A DNA stretch of 64,000 nucleotides from Rhodococcus rhodnii NBRC 100604 (GCF_001894925.1 NZ_BCXD01000015.1:58715-122714), one strand, 5' to 3'; positions 54,228-63,398 are shown, numbered from the stretch's first letter. Program-made: numbers and translations. Notes: generated by a model not told the origin, from the letters alone.

Positions 54228-54392
54228 ATGTGCCGTGCCGTTGCGTGCAGGTCATGCGGTAAGACGACGTGGGACGGCTGCGGTCAGCACGTCGACGAGG
54301 TGATGGCGGGCGTGCCACGCGCACAGCGGTGCACGTGCGAACACCCCGATCGTTCGGGCGGCGGATTCTTCTCGTCGCTGCTGCGGAGGTGA
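54228..54392 (+). CDS. Small cysteine-rich protein (54 residues)
   Basis: Short ORF starting MCRAVACRSCGKTTWDGCGQ behind a strong GAGGAGGA site. Six cysteines are arranged as C...CxxC...C and a later CTC with a His-rich tail (CTCEHPDR). The pattern CKVCGKTTWxGCGxH recurs in actinobacterial small proteins and suggests a zinc or copper/thiol site. It sits between the CsoR/CstR-type operators and the CoA-disulfide reductase-rhodanese gene (5-bp gap), so it is probably co-regulated with it. Function unknown. Confidence 0.8.
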   Translation: MCRAVACRSCGKTTWDGCGQHVDEVMAGVPRAQRCTCEHPDRSGGGFFSSLLRR

Positions 54393-54397
54393 CGACG

Positions 54398-56026
54398 ATG
54401 CGCACGGTGATCATCGGCGGCGTCGCGGCGGGAATGTCGGCCGCCACCCGGCTGCGCAGGGCCGACGAGACGATGGACATCGTCGTGCTCGAGCGCGGTG
54501 AGCACGTCTCGTTCGCCAATTGCGGACTCCCCTATCACCTGGGCGGCGCGATCGCAGACCGCGAGGACCTGCTGCTGCAGACGCCGCAGAGCCTGTACGA
54601 CCGCTTCCGGCTCGACGTCCGTGTCCGGCACACCGTCGAGCGGATCGACCGCGCCGAACAGGTCGTCCACGTGCGCGACTCCGCAGGCGAGACCTACACG
54701 CTCGGATACGACGCACTCGTCGTCGCCACAGGCGCGCATCCCGTGACGCCGCCGCTGCCCGGGATCGAGCGCGCCCACCGGTTGCGCGACATCGCCGACC
54801 TCGACCGGATCGTCGCTGCGCTGGACTCCGGCGACACCCCGCCTCGCACCGCCGCGGTGCTCGGTGGCGGGTTCATCGGCCTCGAGCTGGCCGAGAACCT
54901 CACTCGGCGCGGCGTCGCCGTGACCGTCGTCGAGCTCGCCGATCAGGTGCTCGCGCCGCTCGATCCCGAAATGGCCGCGCCCGTCCGCGACCGGCTCGAG
55001 GCCAACGGCGTCACCGTCCGGCTCGGCGCAGGTGCACGCGAGATCGGTTCCGACACGGTCGTTCTCGACACCAGCGAGAGCATCGATGCCGACCTCGTCG
55101 TCTCGGCCGTCGGGGTTCGGCCCGAGTCGACGCTCGCCCGCGAGGCGGGCCTCGAGATCGGCGAGCGCGGCGGCATCGTCGTCGACGAGCAGTTGCGCAC
55201 CAGCGATCCGGCCATCCACGCGGTGGGCGACGTCGCCGAGAAGCGCGACGCCGTCTCGGGCGAGCAGACCCTCGTTCCCCTCGTTCAGACGGCGAACCGG
55301 CACGGGCGTCTCGTCGCCGACGTCGTCACCGGGCGGCACACCTCGACGGCCCCCGTCCTCGGGACCGCGATCGTGGGAGTCTTCGGGCTCGCCGCGGCAA
55401 CCGTCGGCTGGAGCGCGAAGCGCCTCCGGGCGGCGGGCAGGCCCTACCGAGCCATCCACACGCATCCCGCCGACCACGCCACCTACTACCCCGGTGCGGC
55501 GACGCTGTCGCTCGAGTTGCTCGTCGATCCCGCGACCGACACGATCCTCGGCGCCCAGGCGGTCGGTGAGGCCGGCGTGGACAAGCGGATCGACGTCATC
55601 GCGACCGCGATGCGCGGCGGACTCCACGCGAGTGAACTCGCAGACCTCGAACTCGCCTATGCGCCGCAGTTCGGGTCGGCCAAGGATCCCGTGAACATGC
55701 TCGGCATGATCGCCGACAATCTCGCGCAGGGCGTCACCGAGACCGTCCAGTGGCACGAGGTGGAGGACGAGATCCTCGCAGGCACGGCCGTCGTGGACGT
55801 CCGCACTCCGGAGGAGTTCGCGTCGGGCTCGCTGCCGAAGGCCGTCAACGTCCCGCTCGACGAACTCCGCGAGCGACTGGACGAGGTTCCCGGCGGGCGC
55901 GTCGTCGTCACGTGTGCCGTGGGGCAGCGCGGACATTCCGCCGCGCGGATTCTGCGTCAGAACGGTCGCGACGCGGTCAACCTCGACGGCGGAGTACGGA
56001 CCTGGGCCGCGGCGACCGGGCGGTGA
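54398..56026 (+). CDS. CoA-disulfide reductase fused to a rhodanese domain
   Basis: 542-residue flavoprotein. The N-terminal FAD/NAD(P) part has VIIGGVAAGMSAATRLRR and the conserved active-site Cys42 in FANCGLPYHLGG. A second nucleotide motif, AVLGGGFIGLELAENL, follows. Residues about 455-542 form a rhodanese domain (VVDVRTPEEFASGSLPKAVN) with the sulfur-carrying Cys506 in VVTCAVGQRG. This fusion handles CoA persulfides and disulfides. CstR-type operators upstream fit sulfide or persulfide control. ATG 54398 follows GGAGGTG. Confidence 0.9.
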   Translation: MRTVIIGGVAAGMSAATRLRRADETMDIVVLERGEHVSFANCGLPYHLGGAIADREDLLLQTPQSLYDRFRLDVRVRHTVERIDRAEQVVHVRDSAGETYTLGYDALVVATGAHPVTPPLPGIERAHRLRDIADLDRIVAALDSGDTPPRTAAVLGGGFIGLELAENLTRRGVAVTVVELADQVLAPLDPEMAAPVRDRLEANGVTVRLGAGAREIGSDTVVLDTSESIDADLVVSAVGVRPESTLAREAGLEIGERGGIVVDEQLRTSDPAIHAVGDVAEKRDAVSGEQTLVPLVQTANRHGRLVADVVTGRHTSTAPVLGTAIVGVFGLAAATVGWSAKRLRAAGRPYRAIHTHPADHATYYPGAATLSLELLVDPATDTILGAQAVGEAGVDKRIDVIATAMRGGLHASELADLELAYAPQFGSAKDPVNMLGMIADNLAQGVTETVQWHEVEDEILAGTAVVDVRTPEEFASGSLPKAVNVPLDELRERLDEVPGGRVVVTCAVGQRGHSAARILRQNGRDAVNLDGGVRTWAAATGR

Positions 56027-56032
56027 GCGCGT

Positions 56033-56356
56033 TCAGTGCGCGCCGCTCATGTTGAGCACGACGACGCCGGACACCACGAGCGCCACGCCCGCGACCTTCG
56101 CCGCCGTCAACGGCTCGTGCAGGAACAGGGCGCCGATGAGCACGATGAGCGTGGTCCCGAGGCCGGCCCAGATGGCGTAGCCGACGCCCACGTCGAGGCC
56201 GCGCTGGATGGCGCGCGACAGCATGAGAAAGGCCACGCCGTAGAGCCCGAGGCACGCCACCGACGGCCACAGCTTCGTGAATCCTTCGGTGAACTTGAGC
56301 AGGGAGGTGGCACCCACCTCGGCGACGATCGCCAGTGCCAGATACAGAAACACCAT
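56033..56356 (-). CDS. SMR-family multidrug efflux protein
   Basis: 107-residue, four-helix membrane protein of the small multidrug resistance family. The essential Glu is at residue 13 in ALAIVAEVGATSLLKFTEGF, and YAIWAGLGTTLIVLIGALF is a typical TM3-4 stretch. It pairs as a dual-topology dimer to expel cationic compounds. ATG 56356 follows GAGGAGAG. Confidence 0.92.
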   Translation of the reverse strand: MVFLYLALAIVAEVGATSLLKFTEGFTKLWPSVACLGLYGVAFLMLSRAIQRGLDVGVGYAIWAGLGTTLIVLIGALFLHEPLTAAKVAGVALVVSGVVVLNMSGAH

Positions 56357-56428
56357 TGCGCTCTCCTCGGGCGTTGCGCCGTCCTCGTGTCACCCGTGTC
56401 GGGCCGTGCACCAACGTACCGAAGCCCT

Positions 56429-56446
56429 CGACCGTCCGGACGGTCG
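56429..56446. promoter_or_regulatory. 18-bp perfect palindrome in the SMR/Rrf2 gap
   Basis: CGACCGTCCGGACGGTCG in the 199-bp divergent gap (56357-56555). It may be an operator for the Rrf2 regulator or for SMR control. Confidence 0.45.
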
Positions 56447-56555
56447 GCGCGACGTCGTGACAGGCACTGTGACCTGAAACCCGCAGCTCGGTGCGTAATC
56501 GACCCCACCACGAACGGCGTAGGATTCCGCCGGTCTCGGGCGTAACGTCGCTTTC

Positions 56556-56984
56556 ATGCAGTTCACGCGTACGACGGAACTCGGCCTCCGGCTCGCGATG
56601 ATTCTCGCGGCAGCCGCTGCTACCGGAGACCGCGTCACCGTCGGACGTATCGCTGCACGACTCGGGACGAGCGAGCGGCAGATCACCGATGTGGTCGCCG
56701 CGCTCGCACAGCACGGCGTCGTCGACGGACGACGCGGACGCGGCGGCGGGATCGCTCTCACCGAGCACGGCCACACGATCGACATCGGCGTGCTGGCCCG
56801 ATCGCTCGACGCAACTGCCGACGTTGCCGACTGCCCCGGTCACGGGCCCTCGTGCACCGCGTGCGGGCTGCGACGGCTGCTCACCGCGGCACGCGAGGCC
56901 GCGTATCGCGAACTCGACGGGCACACGCTCGCCGAACTCGCGGCGTCCCCGACGGCGCGGCCGTTGCAGCTTCGCGCCCGCTGA
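56556..56984 (+). CDS. Rrf2-family regulator, NsrR-like
   Basis: 142-residue Rrf2 regulator. The winged helix spans about residues 1-70 (MQFTRTTELGLRLAMILAAA, RIAARLGTSERQITDVVAAL). The cluster loop DCPGHGPSCTACGLR has three Cys; their spacing (C-x6-C-x2-C) differs from the classic NsrR pattern, so the exact cluster is uncertain. It lies 37 bp before the flavohaemoglobin gene, which strongly suggests nitric-oxide sensing. Confidence 0.85.
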   Translation: MQFTRTTELGLRLAMILAAAAATGDRVTVGRIAARLGTSERQITDVVAALAQHGVVDGRRGRGGGIALTEHGHTIDIGVLARSLDATADVADCPGHGPSCTACGLRRLLTAAREAAYRELDGHTLAELAASPTARPLQLRAR

Positions 56985-57021
56985 GCGATCGCTCTTTCAT
57001 CGAAGGCCGAGAGGATCACCC

Positions 57022-58221
57022 GTGTCTGCTCCCACCGCGATACCCCCTACCCTCAGCACGTCCGAGACGGCGCTGCTGACCGCGACGCTGCCCGTCGTCG
57101 GGGGCGCGATCGACGAGATCACGCCGGCGTTCTACCGCAGGATGTTCGGCGAGCATCCCGAACTGCTGCGCAATCTGTTCAACCGCGGCAATCAGGCACG
57201 CGGGGCACAACAGCGTGCACTCGCGGCATCGATCGTCACCTATGCATCGGCGATCGCCGCGGGCGACGGCACGCCCCCGATGCTGTCGCGGATCGCCCAC
57301 AAACACGCATCGCTGGGGGTCACCGAGGCGCAGTACGAGATCGTCCACGACTGCCTGTTCGCGGCGATCGTCGAGGTTCTCGGTGCCGACGTCGTCACCC
57401 CGGAGATCGCCGCGGTGTGGGATCACGTCTATTGGCTCATGGCCGCCGACCTGATCCGCGCCGAGAAGGAGCTGTATCGGCAGTCGAACGTCGAGCCTGG
57501 CGACGTGTTCTGCGTCGCCCGCGTGACGAATCGCGCATCCGACGGCCACGACCGGGCCGTGTTCACGCTCGAGTCCGACGACATCGCACGGCCGTTGCGC
57601 AGCTACCGTGGCGGACAGTACATCTCGCTGGGCGTTCATCTCCCGGACGGAGCACGGCAGTTGCGCCAGTTCAGCCTGGTCGGCGACGGACGGCCCGAGC
57701 GGTACGTCGTGGCCGTCGAGCGCGCCGGCGGCGACGGACGGCCCGACGGCGAGGTCTCGAATTTCCTCCTCGATCACGTCTTCGCGGGTGATCTCGTCGA
57801 CGTCACCGTGCCGTTCGGCGAGCTCACCCTCGACGGCACCGGCCACTCGCCGCTCGTGATGGTGGCCGCGGGCATCGGCATCACCCCGATGCTCGCGATG
57901 CTGCACGAGCTCGCCGAGCACGACCGCGACCGCTCCGTGCACGTCCTCCACGTGTGCGAGTCGTCCGACACCCAGCCGCTCCGCCGCGAGCTCCTCGGCG
58001 CACTGGGCGGCCTCGGCAACGCGACGCTGACCGGAACCGCGGCACTCGATCCCGATCGGCTCCGGGCCGTCGCCACGATCGACGACGCGCATGTCTTCCT
58101 CTGTGGCGGAACGCGTTTCCTCCAGGGAGTTCGCGACGACCTCCGCCGCTGGAACGTGCCCGAGGAGCGCACGCACTACGAGCTGTTCGGGCCGAACGAC
58201 TGGCTGCTCGGCACGAACTGA
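57022..58221 (+). CDS. hmp: Flavohaemoglobin (NO dioxygenase)
   Basis: 399-residue flavohaemoglobin that converts NO to nitrate. The globin domain has FYRRMFGEHPELLRNLFN and the proximal His (about H105) in IAHKHASLG. The FAD domain has RSYRGGQYISLGVHLPDG and RQFSLVGDG. The NAD domain has VMVAAGIGITPMLAMLHEL and ends FGPNDWLLGTN. GTG 57022 follows GAGAGGA. It is co-oriented with the Rrf2/NsrR-like regulator. Confidence 0.94.
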   Translation: MSAPTAIPPTLSTSETALLTATLPVVGGAIDEITPAFYRRMFGEHPELLRNLFNRGNQARGAQQRALAASIVTYASAIAAGDGTPPMLSRIAHKHASLGVTEAQYEIVHDCLFAAIVEVLGADVVTPEIAAVWDHVYWLMAADLIRAEKELYRQSNVEPGDVFCVARVTNRASDGHDRAVFTLESDDIARPLRSYRGGQYISLGVHLPDGARQLRQFSLVGDGRPERYVVAVERAGGDGRPDGEVSNFLLDHVFAGDLVDVTVPFGELTLDGTGHSPLVMVAAGIGITPMLAMLHELAEHDRDRSVHVLHVCESSDTQPLRRELLGALGGLGNATLTGTAALDPDRLRAVATIDDAHVFLCGGTRFLQGVRDDLRRWNVPEERTHYELFGPNDWLLGTN

Positions 58222-58244
58222 TCCGCCCCGTAGCCGGACGCGCG

Positions 58245-59039
58245 CTACTCCCTGGCCGCCGCGAGGCCGGGCGCGACCGCGGGACCCTCCCCCGCGGCAG
58301 CCCGGACCTCGCTGCGCACCCGCTCGTGCAGTTCGACGAACTCCGGCGTCCGGCGCAGCAGCGACGGCCCGAGTTCACGTGGGAGATCGACGGCCAGGTC
58401 GAGCGCGATCCGTCCCGGCCGGGCACCGAGGACGATCACGCGCGATCCGAGCAGAACCGCCTCTTCCGCGCTGTGCGTCACGAAGACCGTCGTGCGTCCG
58501 CTCGCCGCGCCCAGCGCGAGGAAGTCCTCCTGCAGCCGTTCGCGGGTGAGCGCGTCGAGCGCCCCGAACGGCTCGTCCAGCAGCAGGACCTCGGTGTCGT
58601 TCGCATAGGCCCGCGCGATCGCGACGCGATGCTGCTGCCCACCCGAAAGCTCCCAGATTCTGCGGTGCGCGACGTCGTGCAGTCCGACGGATTCGAGCAG
58701 TGCGTCACGGCGCGACGCCCGCTCGCCGCGTGGCACGCCCGCGTAGCGCAGTGCGGTGTCGACGTTGCCGCCCACCGTCTTCCACGCGAACAACCGCGGT
58801 TGCTGAAACACGACGCCGCAGCGTCCCGGCTCGGGCTCGCCCCCGGCAACCCGTACGGCCCCGTCGGTCGGCGACTCGAACCCCGCGATCAGCCGCAGCA
58901 ACGTGCTCTTGCCGCATCCCGAAGCCCCGACGAGGACGGCCGACTCGCCCCGCGAGACGGTGAGGTCGATCGGCCCGAGTGCGACGACGGCGTCTGCGCC
59001 GCGGCCGTATTCGTGACGAACGCCCGCGACCTCGATCAT
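58245..59039 (-). CDS. ABC transporter ATPase, TauB/SsuB-like
   Basis: 264-residue ATPase with Walker A (GASGCGKST), Q-loop, signature LSGGQQHRVAIARAYAND and Walker B (LLLDEPFGALD). It powers import of nitrate-, sulfonate- or taurine-type solutes. ATG 59039; it follows the substrate-binding protein gene by 13 bp on the minus strand. Confidence 0.9.
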   Translation of the reverse strand: MIEVAGVRHEYGRGADAVVALGPIDLTVSRGESAVLVGASGCGKSTLLRLIAGFESPTDGAVRVAGGEPEPGRCGVVFQQPRLFAWKTVGGNVDTALRYAGVPRGERASRRDALLESVGLHDVAHRRIWELSGGQQHRVAIARAYANDTEVLLLDEPFGALDALTRERLQEDFLALGAASGRTTVFVTHSAEEAVLLGSRVIVLGARPGRIALDLAVDLPRELGPSLLRRTPEFVELHERVRSEVRAAAGEGPAVAPGLAAARE

Positions 59040-59052
59040 GGCGTCCGCGCCG

Positions 59053-60096
59053 TCACGACCCGAGGGCATCCGGCAGACCTTCGGTGTAGACGGCGTCCTC
59101 GAAGACCGACAGCGGCGGCGCTGCATCGATCTGTCGTTGCGATGCAAGGAATTCGGCGGCGGTGTGCAGATTCACCGCGACGTTCCCGACAGCGCCGTCC
59201 GTTCCCAGCCATTCGGGGGACGCCACCTCCGCCGGTGTGAGGAACACGCCCTGCGACAGCTGATCCGCGGCCTGCTCCGGTGTGATGCCGATCTGCTCGG
59301 CCACCGCCGCGGCGGCCGCCTCGCGGTCGTCGGCGATCGTGTCGAGCGCCCTGGCCTGCACCGAACGCCATGCGTCCACGGCCTCCGGGTTCTCCTGCGC
59401 GAACGCCGTCGACACCACTCCGAGGTCTAGCGTGGGCTTGCCGTCGGCGGCGAGTTCGCGGCACGTGATCAGTGTGGTGCCGGACGTCCGCAGCTCGTCG
59501 AGGGTGGGGAGCCACGTGTAGACGGCGTCGATGTCGCCGCGCTCCCATGCCGCGAGCGACGCCTGCGGCTGCAGGTCGACGAGTTGGACGTCTCCGGGAG
59601 CGATTCCGGCGCGGTCGAGCGCCGCGAGCAGGCTGTAGTGCGCGGTCGAGGCGAACGCCGTCGCGATCCGGCGGCCACGCAGGTCCTCGACCCGCTCGAT
59701 TCCCGTTCCCTCGCGGGCGACGAGCGCTTCGTTGTCGCCGGCGACGTCGAGGACGAATGCGACCTGATACGGGATGTTCAGCGGCGCCGACAGTCCCCGT
59801 GCGACGGGTGACGATCCGATCGCCCCGAAGTCGACCTCGCCGGCGAGGAACGCAGTGTTGATGTCGGCGCCGGAGTCGAACTTCGTCCACACGATGGTGT
59901 AGTCGGGCAGCGCCTCCTCGAGCCAGCCATTGTTCTTGACGACGAGATCACCGCTCGGGAACGTCTGGTACGCAAGACGAATAGTCGGTTTCGACGTGTC
60001 GCCGGACGCGTTGTCCACCGAGCACCCCGCTGTGAGGACTGCAGCAGCGACGGCGCCTGCGGCGACGAGCCGGGTGACGAATCGGGACGATCTCAT
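59053..60096 (-). CDS. ABC substrate-binding lipoprotein, TauA-like
   Basis: 347-residue binding protein with a lipoprotein signal (LTAGC lipobox near residue 25). The body has RLAYQTFPSGDLVVKNNGWLEEAL and DFGAIGSSPVARGLS, and a taurine/sulfonate-binding protein style throughout. It belongs to the same operon as the permease and ATPase. With no tauD or ssuD nearby, the ligand (taurine, sulfonate or other) is open. Confidence 0.88.
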   Translation of the reverse strand: MRSSRFVTRLVAAGAVAAAVLTAGCSVDNASGDTSKPTIRLAYQTFPSGDLVVKNNGWLEEALPDYTIVWTKFDSGADINTAFLAGEVDFGAIGSSPVARGLSAPLNIPYQVAFVLDVAGDNEALVAREGTGIERVEDLRGRRIATAFASTAHYSLLAALDRAGIAPGDVQLVDLQPQASLAAWERGDIDAVYTWLPTLDELRTSGTTLITCRELAADGKPTLDLGVVSTAFAQENPEAVDAWRSVQARALDTIADDREAAAAAVAEQIGITPEQAADQLSQGVFLTPAEVASPEWLGTDGAVGNVAVNLHTAAEFLASQRQIDAAPPLSVFEDAVYTEGLPDALGS

Positions 60097-60124
60097 GGAA
60101 GTGCCTTTCGTGTGGATGACGCGT

Positions 60125-60967
60125 TCAGCGACCGCGCCACGGCGCGAGCCCGCGCTCTGCGCGACGCAGCAGCGCGTCGATGATCAGCCCGGAGAATCCG
60201 ACCGCGAAGATGCCGACCAGAACGACGGGAGTGTTGTTGTAGTTCGAGGCGTCCTTGACCATCCCGCCGATGCCGGGGATGCCGTTGAACAGTTCCGCGG
60301 CGACGACGGACGAGTAGGCGATGCCGACCGCGAGCCGAATCCCCGTCATCGTCTCGGGGAGCGCGGAGGGCAGCACGACGTCGCGCAGGACGTCACGGCG
60401 CGAGGCGCCCAGTGCCCGTGCCGCCTCGACGAGTGCCGTCGGAGCGCCCGCGACTGCCGTCGTGGTGGCGACAGCGACGGGCGGGAGCGCCGCGAGGGCC
60501 AGCAGGGTGATCTTGGGTGCCTCGTCGATACCGAGCCAGATGACGAGCAGGAAGAAGTACGCGAGCGGAGGCAGTGCTCGGAGGAAGGTGAGCCACGGTT
60601 CGAGAAGCTGCCGCACCCAACGGATCCGGCCCATCGCGACCCCGAGCAGCAGTCCCAGCACGATACCGACGGTGACGCCGAACGCGACGCGGCGCAGCGT
60701 CATGTAGAGGTGCTCCCGCAGCAGATAGCCCTGGTAGCCGCGCACGCCGTCGTTCGTCGTCGAGACCTGGACGACGGCGTTCCACACCGACGACGGCTGC
60801 GGCACGAACGTTTCGCTCCACAGCCCGGTCGCGGCGAGCGCCTGCCATGCGAGGAGAAACGCGACGACCGAGGCGCCCGAGATCGCGGCTGCGGCGAGTC
60901 TCGGCCGCCGCGAACCACGGATGCGGCCGGGACGGCCACGTGCGGGCGCCGCAGCGACGGACGACAT
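60125..60967 (-). CDS. ABC transporter permease, TauC/SsuC-like
   Basis: 280-residue inner-membrane protein with about six hydrophobic segments. EAARALGASRRDVLRDVVLPSALP is the coupling (EAA) loop and YFFLLVIWLGIDEAPKITLL is typical of the TauC group. ATG 60967 follows AGGAGC. It is first in the minus-strand transporter operon. Confidence 0.9.
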   Translation of the reverse strand: MSSVAAAPARGRPGRIRGSRRPRLAAAAISGASVVAFLLAWQALAATGLWSETFVPQPSSVWNAVVQVSTTNDGVRGYQGYLLREHLYMTLRRVAFGVTVGIVLGLLLGVAMGRIRWVRQLLEPWLTFLRALPPLAYFFLLVIWLGIDEAPKITLLALAALPPVAVATTTAVAGAPTALVEAARALGASRRDVLRDVVLPSALPETMTGIRLAVGIAYSSVVAAELFNGIPGIGGMVKDASNYNNTPVVLVGIFAVGFSGLIIDALLRRAERGLAPWRGR

Positions 60968-61160
60968 ACGTGCTCCTGACGGCGCGGGAATTCGGGGACG
61001 CATGTTTGTACCCCGGCATCCACGAGGTGAGAATCGTTCCGCTCAGCGTGATCCGAATGGTGTCGCCGCCCACTCCTCGCGAGCGACGGTCCGCCGGCAT
61101 GGCATCATCCGTCACGGTCGGCGATCCGGCCGACGCTGTCACGACGGTGGGGGGATTCGA

Positions 61161-61778
61161 ATGGACGGCAGCTACCCGGCGGGGTGGTATCGCGACCCGC
61201 GCAGCACAGAACATGCTCGGTGGTGGAACGGCACCTCGTGGAGCAGTCGCTCCGTGGCGCTCGACGGCGAGCCGTCCACATTCGACGGACCGGTCCGCCT
61301 CGACGAGCCCACCCCACCTGCGAGGCCGATGCGCCTGCGCGAATCCACCACCGCCACATGGACTGTGGGCCGTCCTTTCGTCCCGTACGCACAGATGGCG
61401 CTCGCGGCGTGTGGCGCTCTCCTCGTCGGACACTTCGGCCCGTGGGCGGAACTGTTGGGCGACAGACTCGTTCGCATCGATACCTACGGTGACGGCTGGG
61501 CAGCACTCGCGCTGATCGCCGCCGCCGTGACAGCACTCGGCGTGACGCTCGCCGCCGACCGCGTCTCTACGTGGATCCGGTGGATTCCTGCGACCCTCGG
61601 CGCGGTTGCGTCGGTGGTCGCGATCGTCGATGCCCGGACGGTCACGGGGCACGCCGTCGAACGACTCGGCATCACGGTCTCGGCGAGCCTCGGATGGGGG
61701 CTGCTGCTCACCCTCGTCGGCGCCCTGACCCTCACCGCGACCGGCGTCGCGGTGGGACGCCTCGCGAACAGGACATGA
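61161..61778 (+). CDS. DUF2510-domain membrane protein
   Basis: 205-residue protein. A DUF2510 motif (PAGWYRDPRSTEHARWWNGT) occupies residues 6-25. Four hydrophobic segments follow (MALAACGALLVGHFGPW, ALALIAAAVTALGVTLA and two more near the end). Common in actinobacteria as cell-envelope-related proteins of unknown role. ATG 61161 follows GGGGGGA. Confidence 0.82.
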   Translation: MDGSYPAGWYRDPRSTEHARWWNGTSWSSRSVALDGEPSTFDGPVRLDEPTPPARPMRLRESTTATWTVGRPFVPYAQMALAACGALLVGHFGPWAELLGDRLVRIDTYGDGWAALALIAAAVTALGVTLAADRVSTWIRWIPATLGAVASVVAIVDARTVTGHAVERLGITVSASLGWGLLLTLVGALTLTATGVAVGRLANRT

Positions 61779-61883
61779 CCTCGGTCATATATTCGTTCCA
61801 CCTGGATCTGTTCGAGTGCTCAGATCATATGATGCACCCATGGAGGCGAACATCGATCGCCTCGCTGGGGGAGGGGACCGCCG

Positions 61884-62063
61884 ATGACGACACGCCGACC
61901 CAACCTTGCGCGGGACATCGGGTGGGTCCTCATCGCCGTCTCGCTGTCCTACATCGTCATGACGCTGATTCTCGGGCCGTCCCCAGTCTGGATCCCTGCG
62001 GTGATTGCCGTCGGCGGCATTGCAGGAACCGTGATCCGCCACCGCCGCACCGACGCCCGCTGA
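61884..62063 (+). CDS. Small two-helix membrane protein (59 residues)
   Basis: ORF starting MTTRRPNLARDIGWVLIAVS behind GGGGAGGGGA, with two hydrophobic segments (VLIAVSLSYIVMTLILG and VWIPAVIAVGGIAGTVI) and a basic end RHRRTDAR. No family recognised. It stands alone between the DUF2510 gene and the lipase. Confidence 0.65.
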   Translation: MTTRRPNLARDIGWVLIAVSLSYIVMTLILGPSPVWIPAVIAVGGIAGTVIRHRRTDAR

Positions 62064-62153
62064 CCTCACGAGTCTCGGTGATCGAGACTCCCGCCCGGGA
62101 AGCCGATATCGCCGAATACGTTGCGGCGCATCGTCGTCTTCCTGGAGGTGGTC

Positions 62154-63323
62154 GTGCGCCGCACCGTTCTCGCCCTCGGTATCGCCGCTGTTCTCGTCTC
62201 GGGCGGTTGTTCCTCCGAGCCCACCGACGACGACGCGACGCCTGGCACGCTGTTGTCGACGACCATCCCCGGCGCATCGGCAGTCCTCCCTTCGGCCGGG
62301 TACACGACGCTCGTCACCTACACCTCGGAGAACGCCGTGGGCGCCGCGACGATGGTCTCCGGGACGGTGTCGGTTCCGTCGTCGCCGCCACCGGAAGGTG
62401 GGTATCCCGTGCTGTCCTGGGCCCACGGGACGAGCGGCTACGCCGACGCGTGCGCGCCGTCGGCGGACTTTCCCGGTGGCCCGGTGCACGACTACTTCTC
62501 GATCGCCACAGCGATGCTCGACGAGTGGGTTCGCGCCGGGTACGCCGTCGTTCAGACGGACTACGAGGGACTCGGGACGCCCGGCGGGCACCCGTACATG
62601 AACGGCGCGAGTGCCGCGAACACCGTCGTCGACATCGTCCGGGCCGCCCGCGAGCACGACGACGACATCGGCGCGTCGTGGATCGTCGCCGGGCACAGTC
62701 AGGGCGGCCAGGCCGCCCTGTTCACGGCCGAAGCCGCTGCCGAGCGGGCACCCGAACTCGATCTCCGTGGCGCGGTGGCGATCGCACCGGGCGGAATTGG
62801 CCTGGCGCGGACTGTCGAGTACGTGCAGGCAGGCGGTCCCGGAGCCGAAGCGGCCGAGGCGTTCGTCCCGTTGCTCGTCCTCGGGGCGGAAGCCGCCGAC
62901 CCGACGCTGCGCGCCGACGAGATCCTCACCACCGATGCGGCTCCGCTGCTCGACGCAGCCCGGACCGGCTGCCTGGCCGACCTGCGCGAGGTGCCCGCGA
63001 TCGCACCGCGCGACGTGTTCCGCGCCGACACGGACCTCGCGGCCCTCGGTACGTACCTCGATGCGCAGGACCCGTCGACGACCCGCCCCGCCGTGCCGAC
63101 GATGATCGTGCAGGGCAGCGCCGATGTCCTCGTGCCGCAGTCCGACGCGGACGCGCTGGCGCAGGTGCTCTGCGGCACCGGCGACGTCGGCTATCGGGTG
63201 TACGACGGCGCAGATCACCGCAGCGTGCTCGACGCCTCGCTCGCCGACGTCGTCGCGTTCGCCGAGTCCGCTGTGCAGGACCGCGCCGTCACCGGCGGCT
63301 GCGCGGTCCGACCACATCGGTAG
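62154..63323 (+). CDS. Secreted lipase/esterase-like lipoprotein (LIP family)
   Basis: 389-residue alpha/beta hydrolase with a lipoprotein signal (SGGC lipobox near residue 18). VLSWAHGTSGYADACAPSAD, YEGLGTPGGHPYMNG and the nucleophile elbow AGHSQGGQAAL match the secretory lipase family. An acid/His pair near VQGSADVLVPQSDAD and DGADHRSVLD completes the triad. GTG 62154 follows GGAGG. Likely hydrolyses external lipid esters, including sterol esters. Confidence 0.88.
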   Translation: MRRTVLALGIAAVLVSGGCSSEPTDDDATPGTLLSTTIPGASAVLPSAGYTTLVTYTSENAVGAATMVSGTVSVPSSPPPEGGYPVLSWAHGTSGYADACAPSADFPGGPVHDYFSIATAMLDEWVRAGYAVVQTDYEGLGTPGGHPYMNGASAANTVVDIVRAAREHDDDIGASWIVAGHSQGGQAALFTAEAAAERAPELDLRGAVAIAPGGIGLARTVEYVQAGGPGAEAAEAFVPLLVLGAEAADPTLRADEILTTDAAPLLDAARTGCLADLREVPAIAPRDVFRADTDLAALGTYLDAQDPSTTRPAVPTMIVQGSADVLVPQSDADALAQVLCGTGDVGYRVYDGADHRSVLDASLADVVAFAESAVQDRAVTGGCAVRPHR

Positions 63324-63348
63324 ATGCGAGCGCGCTGCGCAGAGAACG

Positions 63349-63398
63349 TGGTGCCCCCAGTCGGGTTCGAACCGACACTGTGCGGATTTTAAGTCCGC
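63349..63398 (-). tRNA. 3' fragment of a tRNA with UAA anticodon (attachment-site remnant)
   Basis: The minus strand carries an anticodon arm (GCGGA CTTAAAA TCCGC, anticodon TAA), a T-arm (GTCGG TTCGAAC CCGAC) and ends GGGGGCACCA. No matching 5' acceptor strand (GCCCCCA) or D-arm precedes it. It is therefore a 3' piece, as left at the far end of an element integrated into a tRNA gene. Chromosomal DNA would be to the left and the element to the right, beyond the window. Confidence 0.8.

Noticed and set aside
63349..63398. A complete tRNA-Leu gene
   Set aside because: The acceptor 5' strand and D-arm are absent, and the variable loop is only 5 nt, so only a 3' fragment is supported.
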